A stretch of DNA of 11,306 bases, taken from Candidatus Taylorbacteria bacterium RIFCSPHIGHO2_02_FULL_46_13. GTDB taxonomy: Bacteria; Patescibacteriota; Minisyncoccia; Phycocordibacterales; DSPV01. Made by a program: the position numbers and the translations under genes. The stretch is taken from the NCBI GenBank assembly GCA_001821015.1, contig MHRQ01000006.1:1-11306 (forward strand). The letters run 5' to 3'. The notes beneath the pieces are model-generated. The model did not search any database and was not told the origin of the DNA. It was given only the letters and a program-made list of their open reading frames with translations. Of the stretch, positions 1 through 7,089 are shown one piece after another (positions within the stretch are counted from its first letter, which is position 1; each line of letters starts with the position of its first letter).

Positions 1-48
1 ATTTTTGATACACTATCCAAGGCAGTAGGTGAATATGCGGGGGATTAA
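1..48 (+). CDS. 3' end of an unknown protein (5' part outside window)
   Basis: Frame 1 is open from the window edge to a TAA at 46-48 and encodes the last 15 residues, IFDTLSKAVGEYAGD. The fragment is too short to identify. The next ORF (GTG at 29, or ATG at 35) overlaps its end, a common sign of an operon. Because a DGR-like template segment follows 200 bases later, this could be the end of a DGR accessory protein or reverse transcriptase, but nothing in these 15 residues shows it. Confidence 0.4.
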   Translation: MFDTLSKAVGEYAGD

Positions 49-211
49 GGTTTCCTGCTACCGAAGCCAGTATCCATACGCCCAGAACACTTGCGATTAC
101 GATTGCAAGCAGCGTGGTGTATGCAGACACTTCACAAAAAATGAAGATACTTGGTGCAAGATGCTAGGGCATTACAATGCCGAATACGATACAGCCTTGA
201 GAATATTCTAG
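29..211 (+). CDS. Small cysteine-rich hypothetical protein (60 aa)
   Basis: I do not recognise this protein. It starts at GTG 29, with AAGG at 19-22 six bases upstream; an ATG at 35 is the alternative. It overlaps the end of the preceding frame by 20 bases, which suggests translational coupling. Five cysteines are present. Four of them, in CDYDC, GVC and TWC, have the spacing C-x3-C-x5-C-x10-C, which could bind a metal, although no named zinc-finger family is evident. It is rich in Tyr, Asn and Asp. It ends ten bases before the ORF that contains the template-repeat-like segment, so it may belong to the same locus. It could also be a chance ORF. Confidence 0.35.
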   Translation: MNMRGIKVSCYRSQYPYAQNTCDYDCKQRGVCRHFTKNEDTWCKMLGHYNAEYDTALRIF

Positions 212-249
212 AGGCAGTGGTATGGAAGGCATTTTACACATAACCTTTG

Positions 250-370
250 AGGGCAACCGCAACGCGTGTTATGTCTGGTGGAATGACTCGGAGCACAAGG
301 CGAACCTGAACTGGGTCAACAACTTTGACAACGCGAACGATTGGTTTGTCTTCCGCTACTCTCTTCATTT
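250..370 (+). other. Candidate DGR template repeat (TR)
   Basis: One frame (222 onward) contains eight AAC codons and one AAT between 255 and 347, spaced among conserved Trp, Gly/Ala and Phe codons. The translated core includes WWNDSEHKANLNW and NANDWFVFR. This resembles the C-type-lectin/FGE-type variable regions of diversity-generating retroelements, in which the template carries AAC codons that are randomised by adenine mutagenesis. The 3' end (TGGTTTGTCTTCCGC) has few adenines, as expected for the invariant end that primes retrohoming. The frame runs on about 45 codons past this point without protein-like character, so a non-coding template fits better than a variable region ending a target gene. 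No reverse transcriptase, Avd or target gene is visible in the window, so the call rests on composition and motif resemblance. Confidence 0.5.
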
Positions 371-395
371 CTCTCCCAACATTGTGTTGGGAGAG
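371..395 (+). terminator. Hairpin just after the template-like segment
   Basis: CTCTCCCAAC (371-380) pairs perfectly with GTTGGGAGAG (386-395) around a 5-base loop, and TTTTGTTTTG follows. It looks like an intrinsic terminator. Hairpins or cruciforms next to DGR repeats are also known to help target recognition. A second, weaker stem (CCGCTC 414-419 with GAGCGG 449-454) lies in the spacer that follows, so the spacer RNA may be structured. Confidence 0.5.
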
Positions 396-501
396 TTTTG
401 TTTTGTCAGTTGTCCGCTCCAGTCGCCGAGCATCCTTCCTGTTTCAGTGAGCGGTTTCCGACAGAGCGATGTACTGTTTTCAATTCGTTTTTAACGTGCT
501 T

Positions 502-525
502 CACGGCAAGGCCTCGCCTTGCCGT
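502..525. repeat. REP-like hairpin, left flank of the RAYT gene
   Basis: ACGGCAAGGC, loop CTC, GCCTTGCCGT (503-525) forms a perfect 10-bp stem. Its reverse complement is present without mismatch over 24 nt at 1207-1230, so the transposase gene is bracketed by two copies in opposite orientation. This is the arrangement seen with REP sequences and their RAYT transposases. Confidence 0.75.
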
Positions 526-544
526 ATTTAGACAAAGTGATATT

Positions 545-1231
545 ATGGAGGTTATGAGCAGGCAGATAGATTTATCGATTGGTGAGTTTTATCATCTCTA
601 CAATAGGGGTGTTGAAAAACGAACAATATTTCTCAATGAGCGAGATTATACTCGTTTTCTTGTTTTGTTATATGTCGCAAACAATGAGGAGACGATTCAT
701 GTGAGTAATTATAAAAGTTTTTCAAAAACGGATTTTTTTGCGATTCCTCGCGGGAAGACATTGGTTGATATCGGGGCATATTGTCTCATGCCAAACCATT
801 TTCACATTCTTGTAAAAGAGAAGGTTGGAAATGGGACTAGTGCTTTTATGCAAAAGTTGCTTACGGCGTACACGATGTATTTCAATAAAAAGTACAACCG
901 GCGTGGCACTCTTTTCGAGGGGCCGTTTCGAGCGAAGCACGTTGAGGAAGATCAATATCTTATGTATCTTTTTTCTTATATACACTTGAATCCAATAAAA
1001 CTCATTGACCGTGATTGGAAAGAACATGGAATACGAGACAAGAAAAAAGCGGAGAAATTTTTATCCTCATTTACACACTCAAGTTATTTGGATTATATAG
1101 GAACAGCTAGGCCACCGGAGGCAATTCTTAATTATGCAACGTTTCCAACATATTTTGACACACCAACTGATTTTAAAAAAATGACGCACGAATGGATTTC
1201 ATTCTCACGGCAAGGCGAGGCCTTGCCGTGA
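545..1231 (+). CDS. REP-associated tyrosine transposase (RAYT, Y1_Tnp / IS200-like)
   Basis: This is a single-strand DNA transposase of the HUH class (TnpA-REP branch). Counting from ATG 545 (228 aa), the family opening GEFYHLYNRGVEKR is at 13-26. The metal-binding HUH motif is HFH at 85-87 in CLMPNHFHILVKE. A conserved block, RRGTLFEGPFRA, spans 119-130. The likely nucleophile is Y145 in SYIHLNP. A GGAGG at 547-551 sits only 2 nt before a second ATG (554), which gives the usual family N-terminus MSRQ, so 554 is an equally good start. The last codons, RQGEALP, are read through the right-hand REP-like hairpin. It probably mobilises or maintains the flanking hairpins. All expected motifs are present, so it may be active. 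Confidence 0.9.
   Translation: MEVMSRQIDLSIGEFYHLYNRGVEKRTIFLNERDYTRFLVLLYVANNEETIHVSNYKSFSKTDFFAIPRGKTLVDIGAYCLMPNHFHILVKEKVGNGTSAFMQKLLTAYTMYFNKKYNRRGTLFEGPFRAKHVEEDQYLMYLFSYIHLNPIKLIDRDWKEHGIRDKKKAEKFLSSFTHSSYLDYIGTARPPEAILNYATFPTYFDTPTDFKKMTHEWISFSRQGEALP
1206..1230. repeat. REP-like hairpin, right flank of the RAYT gene
   Basis: ACGGCAAGGC, loop GAG, GCCTTGCCGT (1207-1229) is the inverted copy of 502-525. It overlaps the 3' end of the transposase, so it supplies the final codons and most of the TGA stop. Confidence 0.75.
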
Positions 1232-1325
1232 TGAAGGCTAAAGTGGGAACAAGGAAGTTGTACAATCATGTCTTGGGTTTTTATCACACGGGAATACTCG
1301 GAAACTACAGCAAAAAATATCCAAC

Positions 1326-1331
1326 TATGAT
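1326..1331 (+). promoter_or_regulatory. Possible -10 box for the M16 peptidase gene
   Basis: TATGAT lies 14 bases before the ATG at 1346, so transcription would start about 7-8 bases upstream of the start codon and give an almost leaderless mRNA. No convincing -35 box is seen at the usual distance (AACTAC at 1303-1308), and there is no SD before the ATG. Both points fit a short-leader transcript but do not prove it. Confidence 0.3.
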
Positions 1332-1345
1332 AAACTCTCTTCCAT

Positions 1346-2614
1346 ATGAATTTCTCTAAAAAAGTTTTGCCAAATGGGTTGCGAATTATCACGGCCCCCA
1401 TGAAAGACCATCCGACCGTCACGGTGATGGTGCTCGTTGAAGCTGGTTCTAAATACGAGACGCGTGCGGAAAACGGAATTTCGCATTTTCTTGAGCACAT
1501 GTGTTTTAAGGGAACCACCAAGCGCCCATCAGCGCTTGCCATCACGCGCGAGCTGGACTCAATCGGCGCGCAATACAACGCGTTCACTTCCCACGAATTC
1601 ACGGGGTATTACGCCAAGTCTGATTTTAAGCACGTCAATACTGCTTTGGATGTGGTCTCTGATATCTACCTTAATTCCACCCTTCCTGAAAGCGAAATGG
1701 AGAAGGAGAAGGGAGTGATTATTGAAGAGATAAACATGTATGAGGATTTGCCCCAGCGCAAAGTGCAGAGCGTCTTTAGCGAACTTCTCTACGGCGACAC
1801 GCCGGCAGGCTGGGATATTGCGGGGACGAAAGAAAACGTGAGTTCTTTTACGCGCTCTGCGATGGCTGATTACCGCAGACGCCACTATGTTGCCGAGGCC
1901 ACTGTGGTTATCGTGTCCGGGAATTTTGATGAGCAAGCAGTCATAGCAGATATTACAGAGAAATTTGCGGGGGCTCACCACGGCAAGAAAGATGGAAAAG
2001 AAAAAGTTACAGAAGACCAGACAAAGCCGGCTGTAAAACTTTTCTTCAAAGAAACCGATCAGGCTCATTTCGTGCTTGGTGTTCGCACCTTTGATGTCTA
2101 TGATAAACGGAGTGCTATGTTGCGAGTACTTACGTCGGTGCTCGGTGGCGGCATGAGTTCTCGTCTCTTTCAGAAAATTCGGGATGAGATGGGGGCGGCC
2201 TATTATGTCGGCGTCTCAAACGAATCTTTCACCGACCACGGCTACTTTGAAATTGCGGCGGGAGTTGACCAAAAACGTGTGGGCGAAGTGGCAACTGCCG
2301 TGCTAGAAGAATTGAAACGTCTCAAAACGGAAAACGTGTCGCCGGAAGAATTAAAGAAAGCGAAAGATTATTTAGTAGGCACAATGTATCTTTCGCTTGA
2401 GACTTCAGATGCGCTGGGGGACATTTATGGCTATCAGGAAGTCATGCGAAAACTCATAAAGACGCCAAACGAAATGCAAAAACTTATTGAGGCGGTATCC
2501 GCTACAGATGTACGGGGGCTTGCCAACGCACTTTTTACGCCCGAACATCTAAACTTTGCGCTTGTCGGCCGTTTCAAAGATGAAAATGAGTTTGCCAAGA
2601 TTCTGTCTGTATAG
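1346..2614 (+). CDS. M16-family zinc metallopeptidase (processing peptidase-like, PqqL/YmxG type)
   Basis: This is a 422-residue protease of the inverzincin (M16B) family. The inverted zinc motif HFLEH is at 47-51: H47 and H51 bind zinc and E50 is the general base. The third ligand falls in VIIEEINMYED (E126/E127), matching the family spacing of about 76 residues after the motif. The C-terminal half keeps the LGGGMSSRLFQKIRDEMGAAYY-type block, which holds the conserved Arg and Tyr used for substrate binding. The length is normal for a single-chain bacterial M16B enzyme. No signal peptide is visible, so it should act in the cytoplasm on peptides or small proteins. It stands alone between the transposase and the AI-2E gene. 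Confidence 0.92.
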   Translation: MNFSKKVLPNGLRIITAPMKDHPTVTVMVLVEAGSKYETRAENGISHFLEHMCFKGTTKRPSALAITRELDSIGAQYNAFTSHEFTGYYAKSDFKHVNTALDVVSDIYLNSTLPESEMEKEKGVIIEEINMYEDLPQRKVQSVFSELLYGDTPAGWDIAGTKENVSSFTRSAMADYRRRHYVAEATVVIVSGNFDEQAVIADITEKFAGAHHGKKDGKEKVTEDQTKPAVKLFFKETDQAHFVLGVRTFDVYDKRSAMLRVLTSVLGGGMSSRLFQKIRDEMGAAYYVGVSNESFTDHGYFEIAAGVDQKRVGEVATAVLEELKRLKTENVSPEELKKAKDYLVGTMYLSLETSDALGDIYGYQEVMRKLIKTPNEMQKLIEAVSATDVRGLANALFTPEHLNFALVGRFKDENEFAKILSV

Positions 2615-2685
2615 GTTTTAACTCGGAGCGAGCTACCAGAGGGCATTTCAAAAAACTCCATAACGTATTACTATATAGGGCATGG

Positions 2686-2883
2686 ATCCCGTTAGAGATT
2701 ATCTAGTTATGCTTTTCGATATCAATCAAAGTCTTTACACACCCTTGTTTTTCAGCTTTTTATTATATATGCCACGGAAGCGCCTTACTCTACAAACATA
2801 AAACTATGGTCGAGTTATGTATAAGAATAAATAGGAGCGGCTCACTGAAACTCGGATGGGGCGCTTCCTATCTCTAACGGGAT
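2686..2883 (+). promoter_or_regulatory. Long-range hairpin leader of the AI-2E gene
   Basis: ATCCCGTTAGAGAT (2686-2699) is perfectly complementary to 2870-2883, and the 3' arm runs into the ATG at 2882. A nested perfect pair, GGAAGCGCC (2776-2784) with GGCGCTTCC (2860-2868), gives an inner hairpin of 93 nt. On the 3' side the two arms are only one base apart. A short ORF (ATG 2806, 23 codons) ends at a TAA four bases before the gene start, and AGGAG (about 2833-2837) lies in the inner loop. The gene start itself has no SD. See the similar structures before rpsF, ssb, rpsR and efp. Confidence 0.65.
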
Positions 2884-3967
2884 GGAAAAGGACTCAGATC
2901 GGTCTATCAATATCCACATAAGCTCAGCGGCCATTATCAAGACCGTCGTGATCTTGGCTTTATTCTGGGCTGTTTTCTACATGAGGGATTTGGTAGTGGT
3001 CATCCTGACCGCAATCGTTATTGCCTCATCTATAGAGCCGCTTATCGTGTGGTTCGGTAAGCGTAGAGTCGCGCGTACAATCTCAGTGATACTGATCTAT
3101 CTTTTTCTATTCATTCTCCTCGCCGGTATCTTCTACTTCTTTGTTCCGTCATTGTTAAGCGACCTCTCTGATTTTTTGACGAAGTTACCGACCTATCTTG
3201 ACACCGTGAGCGTCTGGAATCCGTTCAAGGGGAACGTGTCTCCTGCATCGCCCGTGGTTTCAAATCTAGGGCTTTCGCAAGGGCTTTCAATCAGTGAATT
3301 TATTAATGAATTCAATTCCGGTTTCACGAGTGCTTCGCAAGGGTTCTTCCAGACGATCAGCAGTCTTTTCGGAGGGATTTTAAGCCTCGTGCTCATTGTG
3401 GTCCTTTCTTTTTACCTGGCCGTGCAAGATGATGGTGTCGCAAAGTTCTTACGAATCGTTTTGCCAATCCGTTACGAAGAGTATGTACTTGGTCTCTGGC
3501 GCCGTTCCCAGCAAAAAATCGGCCGTTGGCTACAAGGGCAGCTTTTGCTCGGTGCCCTCATGGGCATACTGGTCTATTTGGGGCTTACGATTCTTGGTAT
3601 CAAAAATGCCATTTTGCTCGCGTTGCTCGCGATGGTATTTGAACTCATTCCCGTGTTCGGGCCGATTCTCGCAGCCATTCCGAGCACGCTGGTCGCGTTT
3701 GCCGATGGGGGAGTCGCGAAAGGATTTTTAGTCATTGGTCTCTACATCATTATGCAACAGTTTGAAAATCATCTTATTTACCCTTTGGTAGTACGAAAGA
3801 TTGTCGGTATTCCGCCCATTCTTGTCATTCTGGCGATTCTCGCTGGGTTTAAGCTCGCGGGAGTTCTTGGCATCCTTATTTCAGTTCCCATTGCGGCAGT
3901 CTTTGTAGAATTCCTTGACGATCTCCAGCGCGAAAAAATAACTCGCAAGGGTGCCGCGGCAAAGTAA
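2882..3967 (+). CDS. AI-2E family transporter (PerM/TqsA-like membrane protein)
   Basis: This is a 361-residue polytopic membrane protein. Hydrophobic segments cluster near residues 15-50, 63-85, about 155-185, 215-260 and 270-345, with a soluble loop at about 90-150. This is the usual AI-2E/PerM layout of about eight helices. The family signature ELIPVFGPILAAIP is present in the C-terminal half, followed by the conserved QQFENHLIYPLVV segment. Members include the E. coli autoinducer-2 exporter TqsA and putative permeases or Na+/H+ antiporters. The substrate cannot be told from sequence, and quorum signalling should not be assumed in a reduced genome. It ends five bases before the metG ATG, so the two are probably cotranscribed. 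Confidence 0.9.
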   Translation: MEKDSDRSINIHISSAAIIKTVVILALFWAVFYMRDLVVVILTAIVIASSIEPLIVWFGKRRVARTISVILIYLFLFILLAGIFYFFVPSLLSDLSDFLTKLPTYLDTVSVWNPFKGNVSPASPVVSNLGLSQGLSISEFINEFNSGFTSASQGFFQTISSLFGGILSLVLIVVLSFYLAVQDDGVAKFLRIVLPIRYEEYVLGLWRRSQQKIGRWLQGQLLLGALMGILVYLGLTILGIKNAILLALLAMVFELIPVFGPILAAIPSTLVAFADGGVAKGFLVIGLYIIMQQFENHLIYPLVVRKIVGIPPILVILAILAGFKLAGVLGILISVPIAAVFVEFLDDLQREKITRKGAAAK

Positions 3968-3971
3968 ACAT

Positions 3972-5462
3972 ATGGTTTCAGTTCAACGTGGCGCTTATAA
4001 TGGTGGTAATTTTTACATAACGACGACATTGCCGTACGTTAATGCAGATCCGCACATTGGTTTTGCCATGGAAATTGTTCAAGCGGATATCATTGCGCGT
4101 TACCAACGCATGCTGGGGAGGGAAGTCTTTTTTAACACCGGTACTGACGAACATGGTCAGAAGATTTCTGACGCGGCAAAAGAGGCAGGTACTCTCCCCC
4201 AGACGTATGTGGATGGATACGCAGAACAGTTTTCTATTCTCAAGAACAAGGATAGGGGTCTCAATGTATCGTGGACTAATTTTATTCGTACTTCGAGCCC
4301 AGAGCACAAAGCCGCGGCGCAAGAATTTTGGCGACGCTGTTTAGACGCAGGAGATATTTACAAAAAGAAATACCAGACCAAGTATTGTGTTGGATGTGAG
4401 CTTGAAAAGACTGACTCCGAGCTTGAGGGAGGGAAGTGTTCTATACACCCAAATCTTTCAATTCAGTTGATTGATGAGGAAAACTATTTTTTCCGTTTTT
4501 CAAAGTATCAAGATCCTCTCCGTGCGCTCTATGAGAGCCGGATGGATTTTGTGGTGCCCGATTTTAGATTCAACGAGATTAAATCCTTTGTTTCACGCGG
4601 TCTTCAGGATTTCAGCATCTCACGCCTTAAAAGCAAGATGTCGTGGGGCGTGCCGGTGCCAGACGATTCAGAACAGGTGATCTACGTCTGGTTTGATGCC
4701 CTCGTAAGTTATATTTCTACGCTCGGGTGGCCGCATGATATAGATAATTTCAAAAAATGGTGGGTGGAAACTGGGGGTGTTGTACAATTTGCAGGCAAAG
4801 ACCAAATTCGTATGCAGGCCGCCATGTGGCAGGCAATGCTTATGTCTGCACAGTCCGCAAGTCCTGAAAAAGAACTCATCGCCTCAAAACAAATTGTGAT
4901 ACACGGTTTTATCACAAGCGGTGGGCAGAAAATGAGCAAAAGCTTGGGGAATGTTATCAATCCGTTTGATTTAGTAAAAGAATATGGCACTGATGCGGTT
5001 CGCTATTTTCTCGCACGCGAGGTGAGTTTTTTTGAGGATAGTGATGTAACCGTGGAACGATTTAAGGAAGCGTACAACGCGAATTTGGCGAATGGACTTG
5101 GCAATTTAGTCTCACGTATTTTGAAGATGCGCTCCAATTATCATGTTGACGTAGTGATAGAAAAAAGTGAGCCCTCGGAGGTCTATACGAACGCTTTTCT
5201 AGATTTGGATCCGAAAAAGGCGGCTGATTTTGTTTGGGAGGAGATTGGGAATCTTGACCGTCTCATTGCCGAACGCGAGCCTTTCAAAAAAATAAAGACT
5301 GATGAAGTGGCTGCAAAGAAAGATATTGCCATGATGGTTGTCAAGCTCTATGAGATTGGAGTGTTGTTGACTCCCTTTCTTCCCGCAACCTCCGAGAAAA
5401 TCCTTTCTTTGGTACAGGAAAACAAAGCTCCTGAAACCCCACTTTTCCCTCGCAAAGAGTAA
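3972..5462 (+). CDS. metG: Methionine--tRNA ligase
   Basis: This class I aminoacyl-tRNA synthetase charges tRNA-Met for initiation and elongation. From ATG 3972 (496 aa), the HIGH-type motif PHIGF is at residues 27-31 and KMSKS is at 320-324. The zinc knuckle has one set of ligands (C139, C142, C156, H159), as in the short Thermus/Aquifex-type enzymes rather than the two-knuckle E. coli form. The C-terminal anticodon-binding helical domain is present. The protein stops near LFPRKE with no tRNA-binding (Trbp111-like) extension. A GTG at 3951 would add seven residues and overlap the previous gene; ATG 3972 was preferred because it gives a typical N-terminus and does not overlap. tatD follows after four bases. 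Confidence 0.96.
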   Translation: MVSVQRGAYNGGNFYITTTLPYVNADPHIGFAMEIVQADIIARYQRMLGREVFFNTGTDEHGQKISDAAKEAGTLPQTYVDGYAEQFSILKNKDRGLNVSWTNFIRTSSPEHKAAAQEFWRRCLDAGDIYKKKYQTKYCVGCELEKTDSELEGGKCSIHPNLSIQLIDEENYFFRFSKYQDPLRALYESRMDFVVPDFRFNEIKSFVSRGLQDFSISRLKSKMSWGVPVPDDSEQVIYVWFDALVSYISTLGWPHDIDNFKKWWVETGGVVQFAGKDQIRMQAAMWQAMLMSAQSASPEKELIASKQIVIHGFITSGGQKMSKSLGNVINPFDLVKEYGTDAVRYFLAREVSFFEDSDVTVERFKEAYNANLANGLGNLVSRILKMRSNYHVDVVIEKSEPSEVYTNAFLDLDPKKAADFVWEEIGNLDRLIAEREPFKKIKTDEVAAKKDIAMMVVKLYEIGVLLTPFLPATSEKILSLVQENKAPETPLFPRKE

Positions 5463-5466
5463 GTGT

Positions 5467-6327
5467 ATGGAACCGCAATACATAGACATACACGCGCACC
5501 TTAACTTTTCAGCGTTTGATGCTGATAGGGAAGAGGTGGTGAAGCGTACGCTTGAGGCAAATACGGCTGTTATTAATGTTGGTACGCAAAAGGATACTTC
5601 GGTGAAGGCGATAGAAATTGCAAAGCAATATCCGGGAAAAATGTTTGCGACTATCGGCTTGCATCCCATTCATACGTCTAAGTCGTATCACGACAAGCAA
5701 GAGCTTGGGGAAGGGGGAGCGGAATTCACTTCTCGTGGCGAGCAGTTTGATATGGAGTATTATAAAAAGCTTGCCCAAGATCCGAGTGTCGTTGCGATTG
5801 GCGAATGTGGTTTGGATTATTTCCGTCTGGAAGCAGATACTAAAGAACAGCAACGCAAAGCTTTTATTGAGCAAATAGAACTTGCTAATACGGTGGATAA
5901 ACCGCTCATGCTTCACATCCGCAATGCGTATCAAGATGCGTATGAAATACTTAAAACACATGCAAAAGTGCCGGCTAATCTGCATTTCTTTGCGGGAACA
6001 ATTGAAGAGGCGAAGCTATTTTTGGATTTAGGTCTTACCTTCTCATTTACGGGCGTGATTACCTTCGCCCGTAGCTATGATGAAGTTATAAAATACCTTC
6101 CGCTTGATCGGATTATGACTGAAACAGACGCGCCGTATGTGACCCCTGCACCACACCGCGGCAAACGAAATGAACCGCGTTTTGTTTCGTATGTCGCAGA
6201 AAAAATAGCCGTGATTAAGGAATTAGACGCGGAGAGTGTCAAAAAAACTCTTGTTTCTAACGCAGTACGTGTTTTCGCGTTGCCCATAAAGGGCTTGCGA
6301 GAGCAGGGTGTCTGTGCTAATCTGTAG
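5467..6327 (+). CDS. tatD: TatD-family metal-dependent hydrolase (DNase)
   Basis: This 286-residue amidohydrolase-superfamily enzyme belongs to a family linked to 3'-5' DNA/RNA exonuclease activity and DNA repair. Metal ligands are in place: H9 and H11 in DIHAH, E113 in IGECGLDYF, H150 in MLHIRN, H173 in LHFFAGT and D221 in TETDAPY. The extra loop around residues 75-100 (HDKQELGEGGAEF...) makes it slightly longer than E. coli TatD (about 260 aa). It starts four bases after the metG stop, and the metG-tatD order is common in bacteria. No SD is seen directly before ATG 5467, so coupling to metG is likely. Confidence 0.93.
   Translation: MEPQYIDIHAHLNFSAFDADREEVVKRTLEANTAVINVGTQKDTSVKAIEIAKQYPGKMFATIGLHPIHTSKSYHDKQELGEGGAEFTSRGEQFDMEYYKKLAQDPSVVAIGECGLDYFRLEADTKEQQRKAFIEQIELANTVDKPLMLHIRNAYQDAYEILKTHAKVPANLHFFAGTIEEAKLFLDLGLTFSFTGVITFARSYDEVIKYLPLDRIMTETDAPYVTPAPHRGKRNEPRFVSYVAEKIAVIKELDAESVKKTLVSNAVRVFALPIKGLREQGVCANL
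6295..6323 (+). promoter_or_regulatory. Possible promoter of the rpsF-ssb-rpsR operon
   Basis: TTGCGA (6295-6300) is followed by a 17-base spacer, an extended TG (6315-6316) and a TAATCT -10 (6318-6323), all inside the end of tatD. Transcription would start near 6330, just before the 5' arm of the rpsF leader hairpin (6337). The -10 is a weak match, so this is tentative. Confidence 0.3.
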
Positions 6328-6336
6328 CACACCTGT

Positions 6337-6434
6337 CCAGTTGAATAATCACTCTGTGGCTATATCAGCGGAACAAGCATATTTACTTCATAGAGGATAA
6401 AAGGTCAAAAATTAATCGTAAATTATTCAATTGG
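6337..6434 (+). promoter_or_regulatory. Long-range hairpin leader of rpsF
   Basis: CCAGTTGAATAAT (6337-6349) pairs with ATTATTCAATTGG (6422-6434) over 13 positions, with one G-U pair. The 3' arm ends one base before the ATG at 6436. The interior carries purine-rich AGAGGATAAAAGG around 6393-6405, while the start codon itself has no adjacent SD. An S6:S18-binding leader is a known feature of rpsF mRNAs and is the obvious alternative. I could not confirm its CCG-bulge signature. Confidence 0.55.
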
Positions 6435-6435
6435 G

Positions 6436-6921
6436 ATGACGACCGAGCAAGTTGTAGATGAAAAAGTGCCCGCGCGAGTGTACGAAGTTGCGTATCTCGT
6501 GTCTCCTAACGTACCTGAAGAGAAGGTTGCGGAGGTCGTGGGACGACTGAAGGCTGTTTTGGAAAAACAGAATGCTTTTATTCTATCGGATGAGTTTCCT
6601 AAGTTCCGCCAGCTTGCCTACACTTTGGTAAAACCCTTGGGCGGTAAGAATGAAAAATATCCGAGCGCTTATTTTGGTTGGATAAAGTTTGAAGTGTCTG
6701 CCAGTGTCCTTGAAGAGATTCAGAGAGCGTTTGAACGCGACAGCGAGCTTGTCCGGTTTTTAATCGTCAAAGTTGATAAAGACAGTAAGATCAAGAGCAA
6801 GCCGGTGTTTTGGCGCAAGGACACCATTAAGCGCGACGCGCCTTCAAAGCCTTTGGGGAAAGTGCCCACTATGACGGAGGCGGAAATTGATAAGACGATT
6901 GAAGAGTTGGTGGTCGAGTGA
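6436..6921 (+). CDS. rpsF: 30S ribosomal protein bS6
   Basis: This is a small-subunit ribosomal protein that forms a heterodimer with bS18 on 16S rRNA. The bS6 fold is recognisable: YEVAYLVSP as the first strand (residues about 16-24), then the helix EEKVAEVVGRLKAVLEK, the LAYTLVKPLGG strand, the YFGWIKFEV strand, and the RDSELVRFLIVKVDK end. At 161 residues it is longer than E. coli S6 (about 131). It has a 14-residue N-terminal leader and an acidic/basic C-terminal tail beyond residue 120, a tail-bearing form common in ultrasmall bacteria. It is the first gene of the classic rpsF-ssb-rpsR order and is preceded by a 98-nt hairpin. Confidence 0.93.
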   Translation: MTTEQVVDEKVPARVYEVAYLVSPNVPEEKVAEVVGRLKAVLEKQNAFILSDEFPKFRQLAYTLVKPLGGKNEKYPSAYFGWIKFEVSASVLEEIQRAFERDSELVRFLIVKVDKDSKIKSKPVFWRKDTIKRDAPSKPLGKVPTMTEAEIDKTIEELVVE

Positions 6922-6940
6922 AACAAGGAGCGTAGCGACT

Positions 6941-6985
6941 ATGTTTTACTACGACCCCGCCCTAATTTCACGAAATAAACAATGA
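6941..6985 (+). CDS. Possible leader peptide 1 of ssb (14 aa)
   Basis: A short ORF, MFYYDPALISRNKQ, starts ten bases after a good SD (AAGGAG, 6925-6930). It ends in a TGA that overlaps the next ATG as ATGA (6982-6985), the usual form of translational coupling. Its codons include the 5' arm of the ssb leader hairpin, so ribosomes translating it would open that arm. CGTAG/CTACG (6931-6935 and 6949-6953) can form a small stem over its start. It may be a chance ORF; the SD and the ATGA overlap are the support. Confidence 0.3.
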   Translation: MFYYDPALISRNKQ

Positions 6986-7058
6986 AAAATATAAGCACAA
7001 TTGAATTTCACAGTATGCGATACGAGGAGATTTTCTGTCCGGTAAAATTAGGGCGGGG
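6955..7058 (+). promoter_or_regulatory. Long-range hairpin leader of ssb
   Basis: CCCCGCCCTAATTT (6955-6968) is perfectly complementary to AAATTAGGGCGGGG (7045-7058), 14 bp, plus one outer A-T pair. The span is 104 nt and the interior is AT-rich, with GAGGAG at 7024-7029. It sits entirely between rpsF and ssb. The 3' arm leads straight into the 48-nt repeat that ends at the ssb ATG. Confidence 0.7.
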
Positions 7059-7089
7059 TGATGATTTTAATACTCACTTCGTTCGTTAA
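6982..7089 (+). CDS. Possible leader peptide 2 of ssb, GDDFNTHFVR tail (35 aa)
   Basis: The ORF starts at ATG 6982, overlapping the stop of leader peptide 1, or internally at ATG 7015 (MRYEEIF...). It stops at TAA 7087-7089, nine bases before the ssb ATG and in the same frame. Its last residues, RGDDFNTHFVR, match the end of the short ORF before rpsR (RGDDFNTHFVH), and both shorter forms begin MRY. The tail match is expected from near-identical DNA, so it is not independent proof of coding. The position fits a coupling peptide whose translation would open the hairpin covering the ssb start. Confidence 0.35.
   Translation: MKNISTIEFHSMRYEEIFCPVKLGRGDDFNTHFVR

Noticed and set aside
222..494. 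The 90-codon ORF as an ordinary protein gene
   Set aside because: Only the AAC-rich core is distinctive. The rest lacks protein-like character, and the hairpin at 371-395 lies inside it, so a non-coding template was preferred.
341..544. Extension of the transposase ORF upstream to 341
   Set aside because: The extra 68 codons run through the template-like segment, hairpin and left REP-like repeat in another frame and do not look like transposase. The family N-terminus fits ATG 545 or 554.
1268..1330. 20-codon ORF (MSWVFITREYSETTAKNIQL)
   Set aside because: It is short, has a poorly spaced SD-like AAGGAA, and overlaps the likely -10 box of the next gene. It shows no resemblance to the start of a reverse transcriptase.
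2806..2877. 23-codon ORF before the AI-2E gene as a leader gene
   Set aside because: It has no SD and is out of frame with the gene. Its end (KLGWGASYL) resembles the KLGRGDD stretch of the ssb leader only weakly. It is noted within the hairpin entry instead.
6337..6434. Calling the rpsF leader a confirmed S6:S18-binding RNA
   Set aside because: The location is right, but I could not place the conserved CCG bulge and pseudoknot. The ssb, rpsR, efp and AI-2E leaders share the same hairpin design, so a general explanation was preferred.
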